Of a DNA stretch of 64,000 bases, positions 26,874 to 38,881 are shown in pieces. The stretch's first letter is position 1. Each line of letters starts with the position of its first letter. Source of the DNA: Hymenochaete sp. R1 (lineage: Eukaryota > Basidiomycota > Agaricomycetes > Hymenochaetales > Hymenochaetaceae); assembly GCA_019400425.1 (NCBI GenBank), contig JAFREE010000027.1, forward strand, positions 124,001-188,000, read 5' to 3'. A model generated the notes under the pieces. The model saw nothing but the letters and a program-made list of their open reading frames with translations. It did not search any database and had not been told where the DNA came from. The translations under genes and the position numbers were made by a program.

Positions 26874-27290
26874 ATGTCAACCATGACGGTGCGAACATTC
26901 ATCAGGCTCGTCAATGCTACCCACAGCCGACCAATTGCAGTGCGAGCTGCAGTGCGATCTATGTCGAATTCCCCTCTCAATCGCCCAGCACCACAACCTC
27001 TGCCTCGAAAGGATCAACTCGAGTTCGAAGCTCTCGTTCGTGCAGCGGCCGCACCCCTTTCGTCGTTTCCCAACAAACTTGGCAGGCAGCCAAATACAGA
27101 CTCCGGTGTCGAGGCCGAGCTTGCAACGAGGGTTGAAAGGGGCGAAGAACTTCATCCGCACGTCCGTCGTGCACCAGCGCCTGAGTTCGAAGGCGAGACC
27201 AACCCGGTTACGGGCGAAGTGGGTGGACCCAAGCGTGAGCCGCTTCGGCACGGAGATTGGTCGTATGGAGGACGCATTTCTGACTTCTAG
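26874..27290 (+). CDS. SDHAF4: Succinate dehydrogenase assembly factor 4
   Basis: Intronless, 138 aa. The C-terminal 35 residues carry the family signature NPVTGEVGGPKREPLRHGDW then GGRISDF (DUF1674, Sdh8/SDHAF4). The N-terminal about 35 residues are Arg/Ser/Ala-rich without acidic residues, a typical mitochondrial presequence. Known family members bind flavinylated Sdh1/SdhA in the matrix, limit ROS from free flavoprotein and promote complex II assembly. The linker between presequence and signature is longer than in the yeast protein, which is common in basidiomycetes. Start: first ATG; a second in-frame ATG three codons later would also work. It is a housekeeping gene embedded next to the peroxidase-rich segment. 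Confidence 0.93.
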   Translation: MSTMTVRTFIRLVNATHSRPIAVRAAVRSMSNSPLNRPAPQPLPRKDQLEFEALVRAAAAPLSSFPNKLGRQPNTDSGVEAELATRVERGEELHPHVRRAPAPEFEGETNPVTGEVGGPKREPLRHGDWSYGGRISDF

Positions 27291-28659
27291 AACGACAACA
27301 TGATGGCGACGGCTCATATGATGGATACGTATGTTTTGGTGAAAGTTGCAACTGAACTGTTGCGTTTCCGAAGTCGGCGCTTCGAGCTGCATCAGGAAGT
27401 TGGAGAGCGTACACGGGAAAGAGCGCAGATAGAGTTGGCGTAAAGGTGACAGTGCCTGGGCGTTCCTAATCGGTGCTGCGGATGACATAATCAGATTTCT
27501 GTTGTTGGCTTTCAATAGTTTCCATAACGTCGGGCCAGATTCGTTCAGATGGTCCCTTTCTCCTTCCCGACGCCACGCCTCTTTGGCCTCTTGAGAAGAC
27601 TGACTTCTGCTGCTGTTGTTCTTAACTTATAAAAACGTTCATTTGCAGTTGTACTTCTTTCCGTTGCCGGTCTTGGCGAAATCTTTACGCCAATATCGCC
27701 TTCTAAAATGTATGTTACCATCCATCCATTCACGGCATCTTATCGATCCAACTACAATGGAACACCCATCAAGCCCTGGTCCAGTCGCGCCACCGACTGC
27801 GGATTTTCCTCCAGACGACGCTTATGCGGATCAGGCCCGCAACTCTCAACTGCGCAGTCGTTCCAGCCGCCTTCCTTTGCTTAATTTCAGGGAAACATTG
27901 TGTCGCTGTGCGACATACCGGAGAGGTATGTCTGTGTTTGTCTCTCTTTTTTATTTGTTTTGATTCACTTTGATTCACTGACTGAAAAAAAACGTTTAAA
28001 GGTCAAAACTCAATTTTTTAGGCTTATCAAGGCTTTACTATGATCCTACGAGTGCGCATCTTCATTTTCGGAGATAGCTTATCGCGGCCGATATCTAGAT
28101 ACTAGCCCTTGCGCCCTTCGTGCACGAAATACCTTGTTCTCGCGCAATCGCCCGTCAAAGAACATCATGGCCCTCATTTCTTTTACTCGAAAGATAAGGC
28201 TGCTATGGACATCTCATCCCCTACCTAAGTACGTTTCCGTCCGGACGATAACATCACTTCTTGCGACTTTACCAGAGTCGAATCCGAACGCCGTTTTTCT
28301 GCTTGCCTATGCAAAATGTGGTAGTCCAACTAAGTATGCCAGTTTATGTAATTTTTGACATTCTCATCACTCAGCTCGGAGCATCCATCATCTTTGAAGC
28401 AATGATAGCGGAACACTCAGACAGCGCAAATATGCCATGCCCTTATTTCCCATCTAATACTGATGTCAAGCTGACTAAAAGGATGCTTGAAGAGGACAGA
28501 TCGAAGTACAGTCGCAAGCGGACGGTGCATCAATATTCAGCAGTTCACACTCTTCTGCGAACTCATATTTTCAAGAGCATGAACATAAGAATACCTTCGC
28601 CCGGTATACTCGCCGGCACTATACCAATTCGCACGAACATATCCTTTTCTGGATGATGA
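27291..28659. other. Intergenic with a possible gene fragment
   Basis: An ATG at 27759 opens about 67 codons (start MEHPSSPGPVAPPTADFPP, then FRETLCRCATYRRG) ending near a GTATGT donor at about 27926. No homologous second exon could be found downstream. It may be the first exon of a small gene or a fragment left at a duplication boundary. A TGCGCCC heptamer at 28110-28116 fits the metal-response consensus upstream of MnP2. Confidence 0.3.
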
Positions 28660-29199
28660 ATCCCGGGCTGGACCCAATGCACCGGACAACATCCGTCCGT
28701 GCAGCCTGCGCTTCCGCGCCTCGTACCCGAATCCATGGTCCGAGTCCCCCTCCATGTGAGCAACACATGTTTTTTCTACACGACATTCTTACTTATCGTA
28801 TGTTGCATGTCGTCGGCTCCAATCACAGCCCACCGTTTTCCCTCTAGTGTTGGTAATCTGAGGCTGCTGATATATTTGGTCGAGAGAGGCTGTCGTTAAG
28901 ATTGGACCGGCACCTTCAAACGACATGAGTTCGCTCCCGCCGTTGTCATTTGAGTACGACAATGTTCTCAGGAATTACGCTCTGCGAGCTCTCTGAGTGG
29001 CCGGTTGTACATCTGTACGGTGTTCCTGATGCTCACATGCTCTCGAAACAAATTTTCAGAAAGAAAGAAAAAGATATGTCTTGTTCCCATTCATGTTCTA
29101 CCAAAGGGTATAAAAGACGCAGAAGAAAGGACTAGTGTTCCTCACTCCTCGAGTCATCACTCATTCGGAGCACTTCCTTGCACATCCCTCGGTCTCGCC
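28660..29199 (+). promoter_or_regulatory. MnP2 promoter, homologous to MnP1 promoter
   Basis: The TATA box TATAAA at 29109-29114 lies about 90 bp before the ATG. The interval from the TATA box to the start codon is almost identical to that of MnP1. Farther up, blocks at about 28668-28830 (including a GTCCGAGTCC stretch and GCTCCAATC) match 2735-2930, with a gap of divergent sequence between. Confidence 0.65.
29109..29114 (+). promoter_or_regulatory. TATA box of MnP2
   Basis: TATAAA at the same distance from the ATG as in MnP1, within an almost identical leader. Confidence 0.7.
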
Positions 29200-30555
<1,356 letters not shown>

Positions 30556-31384
30556 ATAAACTCCATTCTTTTATGTTAATTTAGTAGTTAAAATTATGTT
30601 TTTATTTTGTTGCTTGTTCGGGCTGGCTGACTGATGGTGCATAATGTCAATCTTCTGTCTTTCTCGATGCTTGTGCTTTTGCTTTTGTAAGCTTAGTCAT
30701 TGAACTTCATGACGTAAGTTGATCATGTCGATGCGCTCGCTCGTTGGCTTCGCATGTCTTCTGTTAGTAAGCCGACTCATCGACCATATCTTTGCCTTTC
30801 TCAAGTTTCGGAAAGCTCATCCTGAGCTACTGATATAAGTCGAGCACACCTCTTTTCTACGATGATGTGGATTCTCCACTCCCTGACTAAACCATTGCTG
30901 TAATGAGAAGAACCTCGTAGACCGCCGCGTTATTCGATTTGCGCATAGCACATAGAGATGGCTGGCTGATTAATCGAATACGAAAACGTGAAAAAGGGGC
31001 GGAATTTGCATGTTGAGCGATCGTAGCGACTATTCCTAACGTGAGTTCTATGTCCTACAGTATTGTAGTGGCAAAGTTAACGTAGTCCGCTACAGACAGA
31101 TCGCATCCTACATGCATGACGGGCTTGGTTTTCTTTGAGGGCAAGGGCTCTTGGGTCTTCACTGAACAGGAGAGCCGACCCAGTTCTGCGCGAGCGAAGC
31201 GCTATTTACGTTCCACGCCTACTCAAGAAAAAATCCGTTTCGGGTAGTGCACGCCAGCTCAATTTTGCGTTGCAAAGGGCAGATGAGCATCTATAAGAGA
31301 CGGGCCTGGAAGGAGGAGAGGATCTTAAGAACCTTTGTATTGGACCACATCAACGTCCTTCCCAACGCTGTACAGGAAACTTTC
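30556..31384. promoter_or_regulatory. Intergenic; 3' flank of MnP2 and promoter of family A copy 2
   Basis: A TATAAG box at 31292-31297 lies 93 bp before the split ATG of family A copy 2. An in-frame upstream ATG at 31283 precedes that box, so it is probably not transcribed. No other gene is seen. Confidence 0.45.
31292..31297 (+). promoter_or_regulatory. Possible TATA box of family A copy 2
   Basis: TATAAG, 93 bp upstream of the split start codon, a spacing like that of the MnP genes. Confidence 0.4.
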
Positions 31385-32507
31385 AGTGAGTCATTCTTCC
31401 ATAAGCTCTTAAAATGCTTTGGCTGGATCTACTAATGACGATACGCCGATTTCCGCTTTAGTGGCCTCATCTGCGAAGAGTAACGAACAGTCTACTCATC
31501 TTCACATAGAAGGCTTCGAGTCCATCCCAATATTCGGGTTCGACGCTTCCGGGCGAGTGGAACGCATCGACAAGAAACTTGGGTTTAAATGGAGGATCAA
31601 AGAATGGGTTGGCACGGATATCGAGGCGTCTTGTCTTCTTCGACAAAATTATGCGTTGACCTTCTACGAGACATGCTCAAGTGATAATTTCAACTTTGCG
31701 AGGATTGTCTCCAGAGATCTACAAAAGGGGACGACTCACATAGTTGACGACAAACTTGAGACGTTTCCGTCTCGGTTCTTTAAGGAGAAGCCACAGATGA
31801 TCCAGGGCAAGTACACCAGTCTGGTTGATGTCTACAACTTCACTTATGGCTCCCTACTCCGATATATCAACGACTACCGAGAGATCTCTGCTCCCATTCT
31901 TGCGAATCGTCGCACTGTTCGTCATGATAAATCTTCTGGTCCACCTGATATCGAAGCGAACATGGATGCTGTAATGGCCGAGTGGAATTTCCGCACTGTG
32001 AATGCGGCGCTTGTTCATCAGGCAAAGCTCAAGCTTGATATCGAGGTCGTCAGGCCGGGTATTGGCACGCTGGAGCAAAAAATCGACTTTCTCAAAGCCG
32101 AGTTAAGGAGGTGGGAGGTCGAGGAGGCAAATAACAAGCTTGCTCTTAGATCCCTCGACGAGTTATATGAAGCTCGTCGTGAAGACGCGACGAGCCAAAT
32201 TAACGGGTGCAAGAGGACTTACGGTATAGATGAACGGGGTTCGGAGGAACTCTACCGTCTTTGTCTCGAAGCATTGCATGTCCAGCTCAGGTACGTCTAC
32301 GATTACCTGAAAGCCATTTTTGAAAGGCGTCAGGGTGCCATTGAGCAAGTCATACGCGAGTACAAAATGCTGAAAGGATCATATGAGAAGAAAAAACGCG
32401 GGGAAGACGAGGAAGAGGAAGCTCGCAAGAAAAACTCTGGAATCAGTGGTCTGATTCGCAAAGTCGTTCACAGGCCAAGCTCAGGGTCTAAAGGTCCAGG
32501 TATCTGA
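31385..32507 (+). CDS. Family A copy 2: uncharacterised helical protein with split start codon
   Basis: Base 31385 gives the A and 31462-32507 begins TG, so the start codon is split by a 76-bp intron (31386-31461, GTGAGT...TTTAG). The product is 348 aa. Paralogue of the gene at 13928-15078: it shares IEGFESIPIFGFDASGRVER, the DVYNFTYGSLLRYINDYRE block, EALHVQLRYVYDYLKAIFERR and a basic tail ending in a Gly/Ser-rich stretch. The C-terminal about 100 residues look like a coiled coil with a Lys/Glu-rich segment. There is no signal peptide or TM helix. If transcription started farther upstream, 34 additional N-terminal residues could be read from 31283, but copy 1 has no such extension. Function unknown; the gene is inserted between MnP2 and the B/C pair. 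Confidence 0.75.
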
Positions 32508-33205
32508 TCTGGCGAAAGGTAATACTCCGGCCATGCATATGGCCTTCCATCCTGAATCGATAGGCGTCACGCAACAAGCCAGATCATACTATGGCGAATC
32601 ATGTAACGATCCTCCTTTCTCTTTTCTCTTCATTTCCCTCTCACATCTCACAACAGCCACTCCATTAAATAAACTTAGTATCATTTTAAGCGAATATTCG
32701 GACCCAATATTCTATTTTTGATCCATAATTTGCTTTCTTCGAGCGTGAAGTCTTAGATCAAAAGGGGGTTCTTTGCACTTAAATCTCATAGAAGGTCAAC
32801 CCGAACTCTGCTGATACGCAACTCTTTTTGATGAGCTCCGAGACTTGCAATATTGCCCGGAAGCAGATCGATACGCTTTCGCGTCTGTTAGTACAATTGT
32901 AACTACTGCATTCAGTGATGAGTAAGATTTAGTATTGTTCCTGCTCTATCATAAACAAGGCATATAGATCGTCCTAGTAAACGAGGTCATGCACTCCGGA
33001 TATCTCACAATTTATTTCGTTGGCAAATTCCGAGACCTCTGAACCTACGATCACAGGACGATGATGGCCTTATGATGTCAAATGGACTCAGCGGAGCACA
33101 GATATCGACTCATGAAATTGAGGCTGAGTGACTAGCATAACCATAAAATTTATCATTGCGGTAGCACTATCCTAACGATACTGGGGTAAACGTAGCATCC
33201 AGCTC
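32508..33205. other. Convergent 3' spacer, no gene recognised
   Basis: An AT-rich stretch between the 3' ends of family A copy 2 (+) and family C copy 1 (-). Nothing else is recognised. Confidence 0.4.
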
Positions 33206-34547
33206 TTAGGCCAGTTCCGAGTCAGCCTCATTTCCAAATACTATGGCTTCCATAGCGGTGAGCTTCTTCATCTGGAGTTTCGTCTCTTCCAACATCTTTA
33301 CTACCGACGTAATTGTACTGCGCTCTATCCCTAAATGCGTTGCGGCAAACGTTATCGCATGCATCACCCCCTTTTCAAAAAGATCAGCCTGACTCTCAGC
33401 CTGACTCCATGGAATTAACGAAGAAGCCTGCTCCAAGATCTGTCTTCTATGAGCGAGTGATTTTAGTGCATCATTGAACATCTTCGGGTGGATGCCATCC
33501 CGCCCGACCATAGATTTGAGTAAAGATTGTCTGCGGAAGTAAACGATATTCTTTAGATCCAAAGCGATGCGCTTCTTCATTTCCATGGCATACGGCGCAA
33601 GAATAACATCGATCATCCCAATGTACTTGTCGTAGTCGCTCTCGAGAGAAAGCATGGGATTAGTTGAGGATACTTGCGGGCCTTCGAGGCAGTTTTCCTC
33701 AACAAGAGAGCGTAAGGAATGGCCACTAGGGAACTGCGACGTAATATCTTTGTGAGCAGATGAGCTATACAGGCGATCTCGCATCCCTTTATGAGCTAGA
33801 AAGCTATATTTCTCGTCAAGGGAAATGAGTTCATTGATGGAGGTCTCCCTGTCCTTCGTCAGGCGGTGCAGAGACTCGTACCGTTCCTTTCGTATCGACT
33901 CACTAAAAGCGAAAGCATACGCGGCAGGGGTGTCAAGCTCTGCAAGGGCAGTAAGGTTGGAAGATGTTTCCCTTTGGATCTCTTGTGTATAATCCAACGC
34001 AGTGACTTTCGACGACAGCCATGTTGTGTGGCTCACGTTGGAAATCCAAAGATCCAGACTGGACTTGCTTTTTGAATATTACAAGCAACTCTTTCAGCAT
34101 TTCTTCCCGATCCTGAGAGAGGTCCGTAAAGCACGTTGCTTCGATGATGAAATATTCTTTTGGTTTCGTGCGACGGTACAGATGGTCGAGAAACTTGAAA
34201 GGGTACTTTTTGTTCCCGCGAGGGGCCCGTTCTACGAAAAGGGTAGGCTCAGTACTGCGGATGAGAGAGATGAGCCTATTGTCATCTTGGCCTTCTCTTC
34301 CTGGAAATACTTTGGCCTCCAGAATATCATTCAAAAGCTGCGAAATGCGCTGATCTATAGCATCTTTCCATTGGGCAGAAAGATGGGGCTTATCAGCCTC
34401 AGAATTCTCCGCAGCTGAGACCGGGTGCTCCATCCGAGGCTTCTTGGTGGTGCTTCCTTTCTGCGAAGAAGAGCTGTCTTCATTACGAGGTGCGAATGGT
34501 CGGATAGGATCAGTCGGTTTGCGTTTGGATGCAGAGCTTGTGGACAT
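33206..34547 (-). pseudogene. Family C copy 1, frameshifted
   Basis: Homologous along its length to the intact 453-codon gene at 55660, but in two frames. The first runs from 34547 (MSTSSASKRKP) to a homologous VVESHCVGLY near 33990. The second resumes at once with TQEIQRE and continues to 33206 through SLDEKYSFLAHKG, KNIVYFRRQSLLKSMVGR and TAMEAIVFGNEAD. The span is 1342 nt, one more than a multiple of three, so a net +1 (or -2) shift lies at about 33980-34000. No GT-AG intron fits, because homology continues across the break. The rest of the frame is intact, so the lesion is young, or it is a sequencing/assembly error, or translation uses a shift. The N-terminus is Ser/Lys-rich with a KKPR-like basic patch; the remainder is helical. 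Function unknown. Confidence 0.7.
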
Positions 34548-35506
34548 TCTCGTGCAAGGAAATTAAAAACCCGGAATCGAAGTGGCGGCCAGGGGAGAAG
34601 GAGGTTTTGATCTGGGTCGTCAAGGTCTAAGGGAGCAGAAAAGTCGATTAATAAATATTAATGCGAACATTGCATGCACAAAGGGCCTTGCCAGTCATTT
34701 AAAATCGATTTGTCCCCCAAAAGGACCATTTCGAAGGTACCAGAGCAGCAAAGATGAAATGGCACGTCATTATTCGGATTTCCGGTTAGTCATGTAGGGG
34801 CATGGTCTTCAAGTAACTAGTGAAGCCTGAGATTTACAAGGAGGCGTTCAGAAAATTTCGCGTCGGCAAGAAATTGCCTTTTTCGTCGAGCTCAACCGCG
34901 ACTCGGAGCCAAAAGTCTCTCTTCTTGCTTCCTTCTCCGTGAGCTCTCATTGTCATAACTATAATACCAATCCACCAATGATCTATTTACTTTCCCGGGG
35001 GCATACAACTCTAGAGTCTTCACCAACTAGTCTTGATTGGTAATTTGTAACATAAGCAAATCAAATACAGATTGTGCAAACGTATGTTCCACAGCTGTCA
35101 AATCGAGGCCTTTTTCATCACCATTGTCTAGTTGCCGCATCGTTGTCACATTCGCAGGCTCAGTTTCGACCACGCTGAATGCCGGGAATGGCCGAAAAAT
35201 CGGTATGTTGGGCTATTGTACTTCTCTTCGTCTCTGATGTCTGTGTTCATAGGGCTCTTGACCAGTATGGATGTACACGTATACGACATACGTAGACAAC
35301 TTTGCATTCACATTGAAGTTACTTCTGACCTCCTAAATGACTTCACAGGCGCATTCAATACTTTGCATTGCGACTGGCTCTCCTTGACCCTCTTTGTTTC
35401 TCTTGACCACTTCGGGCCACTACACACGCACCCACTCCCAGCCGCCACTTACTACTGCCTTAGACCCTCGTCCGCCCACGTTTACCAGAACTTCTTCCCA
35501 ACGGAG
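34548..35506. promoter_or_regulatory. Divergent C1/B1 intergenic region (959 bp)
   Basis: Head-to-head spacer. Near the C start it has CGTGCAAGG and, at 34591-34614, an AGGGGAGAAGGAGG block running into TTTTGATCTGG. The same arrangement appears in reverse orientation beside the other family C gene (55557-55583). That conservation suggests a shared promoter element or transcribed leader. Confidence 0.55.
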
Positions 35507-37024
35507 ATGTCCCAAAATACAAAAATTGTTTTGAAACACAATACCGATTCTCAGCGCGCCCCCTCTACAACGAACACGGCGAAGGGTCCAAAGAAGAACA
35601 AGAAGCCCTCTGCGGCCACCGGCGAAGTACCCTCAAAGCCATATCACGAACTGAAACAGACTGCAGAATGGACCGAGGATTGGACTACAGACGACTGGGA
35701 CGAACACATGCGTGAGAAGATCAACATCGTTGATGACTATACGGTCGATCTTCGCAATACCTTCGTGCATTATATGCAAGAGCACGGGAGCACTCGAGCT
35801 GACAATGTCAACAACGGCAATCATAGATGTATCAGTCCTATACAAGTCATTACTCAGCAACTAATCTCAAAGAAGATCGTCTACGACGACTACGACACCG
35901 TGTTGGGCTTCTTCAGTTCTGAGCTCGAGAAGCTGGAGAAAATGGCAGGGAAAGAGAACGAGATTCATAGCCTCAAGGACACTTTAGACCACGCCACTGC
36001 ATTCCGCATTTCGTTCGAAGACTCCATGGATGACAGAATCGCGACTCTACAAGAGCAATTCCAGAAGGAGAACGGAATGTCGACACTTGCAGAGCAGGTT
36101 CGTTCCCGTTTTGCTTTTTTGAAGGATCTGGCACGCAAGATCGATACAGAAGCCAATTCCATCTTTGCCGCGCTTAAGAGGGGTGCAGAATGGGAGCTTG
36201 ATGATAAGCTTGACATAGCGTTTTCCCGATGGGAGCAGTTTTCAATATTGTTGCGAAACGCAATGCTCAGCAGCAAAACCTGGCTGGAAGACTCCGGACT
36301 CGTCAGCGAGGCGGAACTTCGCGATGCCGGATTGGACTTCGAAGTAAAGACAGAGGTTCTACCCAGCAAATTCAAAGTCACCGCCTTCGCCAATCTCCAA
36401 GAAGAAAACAAGTTCCGAGCTCTTGATCGCCTCTGGCGCTTTCTTTCCCATCAACATTTTGCTGATATGGTTCAGGAGTCTTTGACAGCGATGCACGTCG
36501 TCAAAGAAACTCATGCTCACGAATATGCAAAACTACAGCGAACTCGAACCGATCTGCGGAAAAATGCGAACAACAGTTTGTATCGTACCCAAGAGCTCTT
36601 GGGGGGATATCTCACGATGGAAGAGCTCCGGCATATGCCAATGGGCACTAACAGCACAGAAATCGGGAAACTCAAGAAAAAACTTCGCTCGATGCGTTTG
36701 CAAAACAGCGATTACAAGCGAACCAAGGCCCAAATTCACAGTCTGGTCAAAAGGGACCCTTCCAATCCCTCCTTGCCACAGCTTGAGAAGCGTCAAGCCT
36801 TTCTATACAAAGCTATCGACAGCGGCAAGAGTTATCATAAAACCTGTTTTCTTAAATATCAGGACGACCTTAAGCTCACCGATGATGACAAACGTTTCCT
36901 CCGCTTTCCAGGCTACGTGCGTGCTAAGAAGAGAATCGCAAATGATGATGGCCCCTCGAGCTCGAAGAAGGCTCGAGGTAGCAGGGGAAAGGGGAGCGAA
37001 GATACTGGCGATGGCGATGTATGA
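35507..37024 (+). CDS. Family B copy 1: uncharacterised intronless protein
   Basis: Intronless, 505 aa, starting at MSQ as in the other two copies; in-frame ATGs farther upstream have no counterpart in them. The N-terminal about 45 residues are Lys/Ser/Thr-rich (KGPKKNKKPS). A strongly conserved core follows: PYHELKQTAEW, DDWDEHMREKIN, DDYTVDLR, HYMQEHG and HRCISPIQVITQ (about residues 45-120). Next comes a long helical region with FFSSELEK and FSRWE. The C-terminal part carries a TMEELRHM...G...GKLK motif, then LKLTDDDKRFLR and a Lys/Arg-rich tail (SSSKKARGSRGKG) ending in acidic residues. The tail resembles a bipartite nuclear localisation signal (inference). No catalytic motif, signal peptide or TM segment. 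It is divergent from family C copy 1. Confidence 0.85.
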   Translation: MSQNTKIVLKHNTDSQRAPSTTNTAKGPKKNKKPSAATGEVPSKPYHELKQTAEWTEDWTTDDWDEHMREKINIVDDYTVDLRNTFVHYMQEHGSTRADNVNNGNHRCISPIQVITQQLISKKIVYDDYDTVLGFFSSELEKLEKMAGKENEIHSLKDTLDHATAFRISFEDSMDDRIATLQEQFQKENGMSTLAEQVRSRFAFLKDLARKIDTEANSIFAALKRGAEWELDDKLDIAFSRWEQFSILLRNAMLSSKTWLEDSGLVSEAELRDAGLDFEVKTEVLPSKFKVTAFANLQEENKFRALDRLWRFLSHQHFADMVQESLTAMHVVKETHAHEYAKLQRTRTDLRKNANNSLYRTQELLGGYLTMEELRHMPMGTNSTEIGKLKKKLRSMRLQNSDYKRTKAQIHSLVKRDPSNPSLPQLEKRQAFLYKAIDSGKSYHKTCFLKYQDDLKLTDDDKRFLRFPGYVRAKKRIANDDGPSSSKKARGSRGKGSEDTGDGDV

Positions 37025-37658
37025 TGTATGGTGCCGGTAGACTCTCCAATCGAAATTTCCGATTCTTATTTATGCATTTGTACAGTAATTATGAAATTTT
37101 CGTTTACAATCCATCAATACTTTGTTATATAGTATAGTTATGACTCACGCGTTATCAACATTTTATTTCTTTCGCCGACTTTTTCATAATTTGTTCTCGA
37201 CCTGTCCCGATGAACTCGAAGTTTCATCGTTGCATTTTTTCGCACCTTCAAAGCTTACTAAGCCTCGGGAATCTTAGAGAGTACTGTGATTATTTGTTTT
37301 AGTTTAGTGCCTCGAAGAAGTTCGTGACAGTTTCCCACAGTCATCTGATACCTTGATTTGATGTGGAGTTGTGGGTCCATTCTCATTGGAGTGGGCTATC
37401 TTTAATTTCGTTCGTTCCTGCCCCACCTACAAGCGATCGAATAGTAGCCGTGTCTGACGTCAGTCAATATAATGCAAGAAGGGTTGGTTTCCTCCCTCCA
37501 GGACTATAAGTAGTCGGATCGCAATAGACCTCTTGTTCCCCACCTAATTATTTTCAGCACGTATCCTCCCCCTCCTTTTCTGCAACGCAGCTAAACAGTG
37601 AGTACTACTTCTCACCGAACTGCAGAGCTTCGTATTCACTGAAACCAGATAGCCTAGC
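37025..37658. other. Intergenic, no gene recognised
   Basis: 3' flank of family B copy 1 and promoter of the small coiled-coil gene. A TATAAG at 37506-37511 (ggactataagtagtcgg) lies about 150 bp before that ATG. Confidence 0.4.
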
Positions 37659-38295
37659 ATGCCTTTATTCAAATCAAATCGCAACACCGAGCCCGTCGTC
37701 GAGCCCGTCGAACCAGCCCACGAAGCGCCAAACCGCAAGGGCTCCATCTTCTCCCGGCGCCATCGCTCGAATTCACCCCCTCGCACCTCAACGGACCCAC
37801 ACAACGCAAACAACAACAACCTTAACGATACCACGTCCCCAACAGTCCACCACAAAAGCGGCAGCGGCGGCGGCGGTCTATTCTCTCGGCGCCGCTCCCT
37901 GTCTTCCTCTGACGAATCGTCGATGCGTACAGGGCGTTCCAGCGGGACGGGCCTCGGGAACAACAAGCTTCATAACTCCCGCGTGTCGCACGACCCTTCG
38001 ATTATTGCTGCCCATCAGAAGGTGAACGACGCAGAGGAGGCAGAGAGATTAGCGGATCGAGCGCTTGTCGAGGCGCGTGCGGCGGTCCGAGGGGCTCGCG
38101 AGCACGTCAAGGCTGTTGAAAAGGAAATCGAGATGGAGTGCGTTGCTTTTCTGCTACTGTTTCGATTCGGTCAGAATACAGAATACAGAATAAATGCTGA
38201 CGTTCTTTCGTTCCAGGGCCCGTATGCATCGGATGAAAGAACAGGAGCTAAAGAATGTCAGCAAACACGCCAAGGGTCTGGGAAGGCACGGATGA
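37659..38295 (+). CDS. Small Ser-rich/coiled-coil protein, conserved hypothetical
   Basis: Two exons: 37659-38137 and 38217-38295, giving 185 aa. The 79-bp intron has donor GTGCGT, branch TGCTGAC and acceptor CCAG. Residues 1-105 are disordered and Ser/Arg/Asn-rich, with SRRHRS and SRRRSLSS patches (possible phosphorylation or nuclear signals). Residues 108-185 form a charged Ala-rich helix (HQKVNDAEEAERLADRALVE onwards), probably a coiled coil, ending KGLGRHG. I believe similar short proteins with the same helix and the KxLGRHG-like end occur in other agaricomycetes, but I cannot search. The role is unknown. It sits between family B copy 1 and MnP3. Confidence 0.75.
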
Positions 38296-38881
38296 ATGGC
38301 GCGAAAGTCTATGACGTCATTAATAATAGCCTGTTCTAAATTTACAACACCAATACAACTAAGTGTATTTGTACTTCACTATTTTGAGTTTGTGTAACTT
38401 CAATCCTCTCCGATGCTTCGCCTCCGAAGATACCCTACTTCTCCTTCTCGGGGCATGTGGCTCATACATTGTATACTCGTGTAATAATACTCTGTACTGA
38501 AACTTTATTGACCGAATTTGTTGTCTTAAAACATTTTTCGGCTGTTTTGAATTATTTGAAATGAAGGCCGTTACCATGAATGCATAAGCTTACAGTCATT
38601 GACGTTAAAGTAACATTATATTATAACCACATACGATAATATAACAACATCCAGCCAAAAAAGTACAGCGTCCGTGATCAAAAGCCCTGGCGTGTAGCAG
38701 ACGTAATCCGATCCGAAATCTCCAATGAAAGTCGAACATATGTAGTTTTAAAAATATAGAGGAACGAGCCGAAAGCCAGAATCGTCCGAGATTACAGTAT
38801 TACGGACATCTGCCGAGTCGTTGCCCAAGACAATAATTTATGAGAATAAAACTACAAATCCGCGGGTATCGATGTGTTGAA
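38296..38881. other. Convergent 3' spacer, no gene recognised
   Basis: An AT-rich stretch between the small coiled-coil gene (+) and MnP3 (-), probably holding both 3' UTRs. Confidence 0.4.

Noticed and set aside
31283..31385. 34-residue N-terminal extension of family A copy 2 from an upstream in-frame ATG
   Set aside because: It has no counterpart in copy 1 and precedes a TATAAG box placed at the usual distance from the split ATG. Kept as a possible alternative only.
33960..34040. A short intron to reconcile the two frames of family C copy 1
   Set aside because: Homology to the intact copy continues on both sides with almost no missing residues, leaving no room for a spliceable GT-AG intron.
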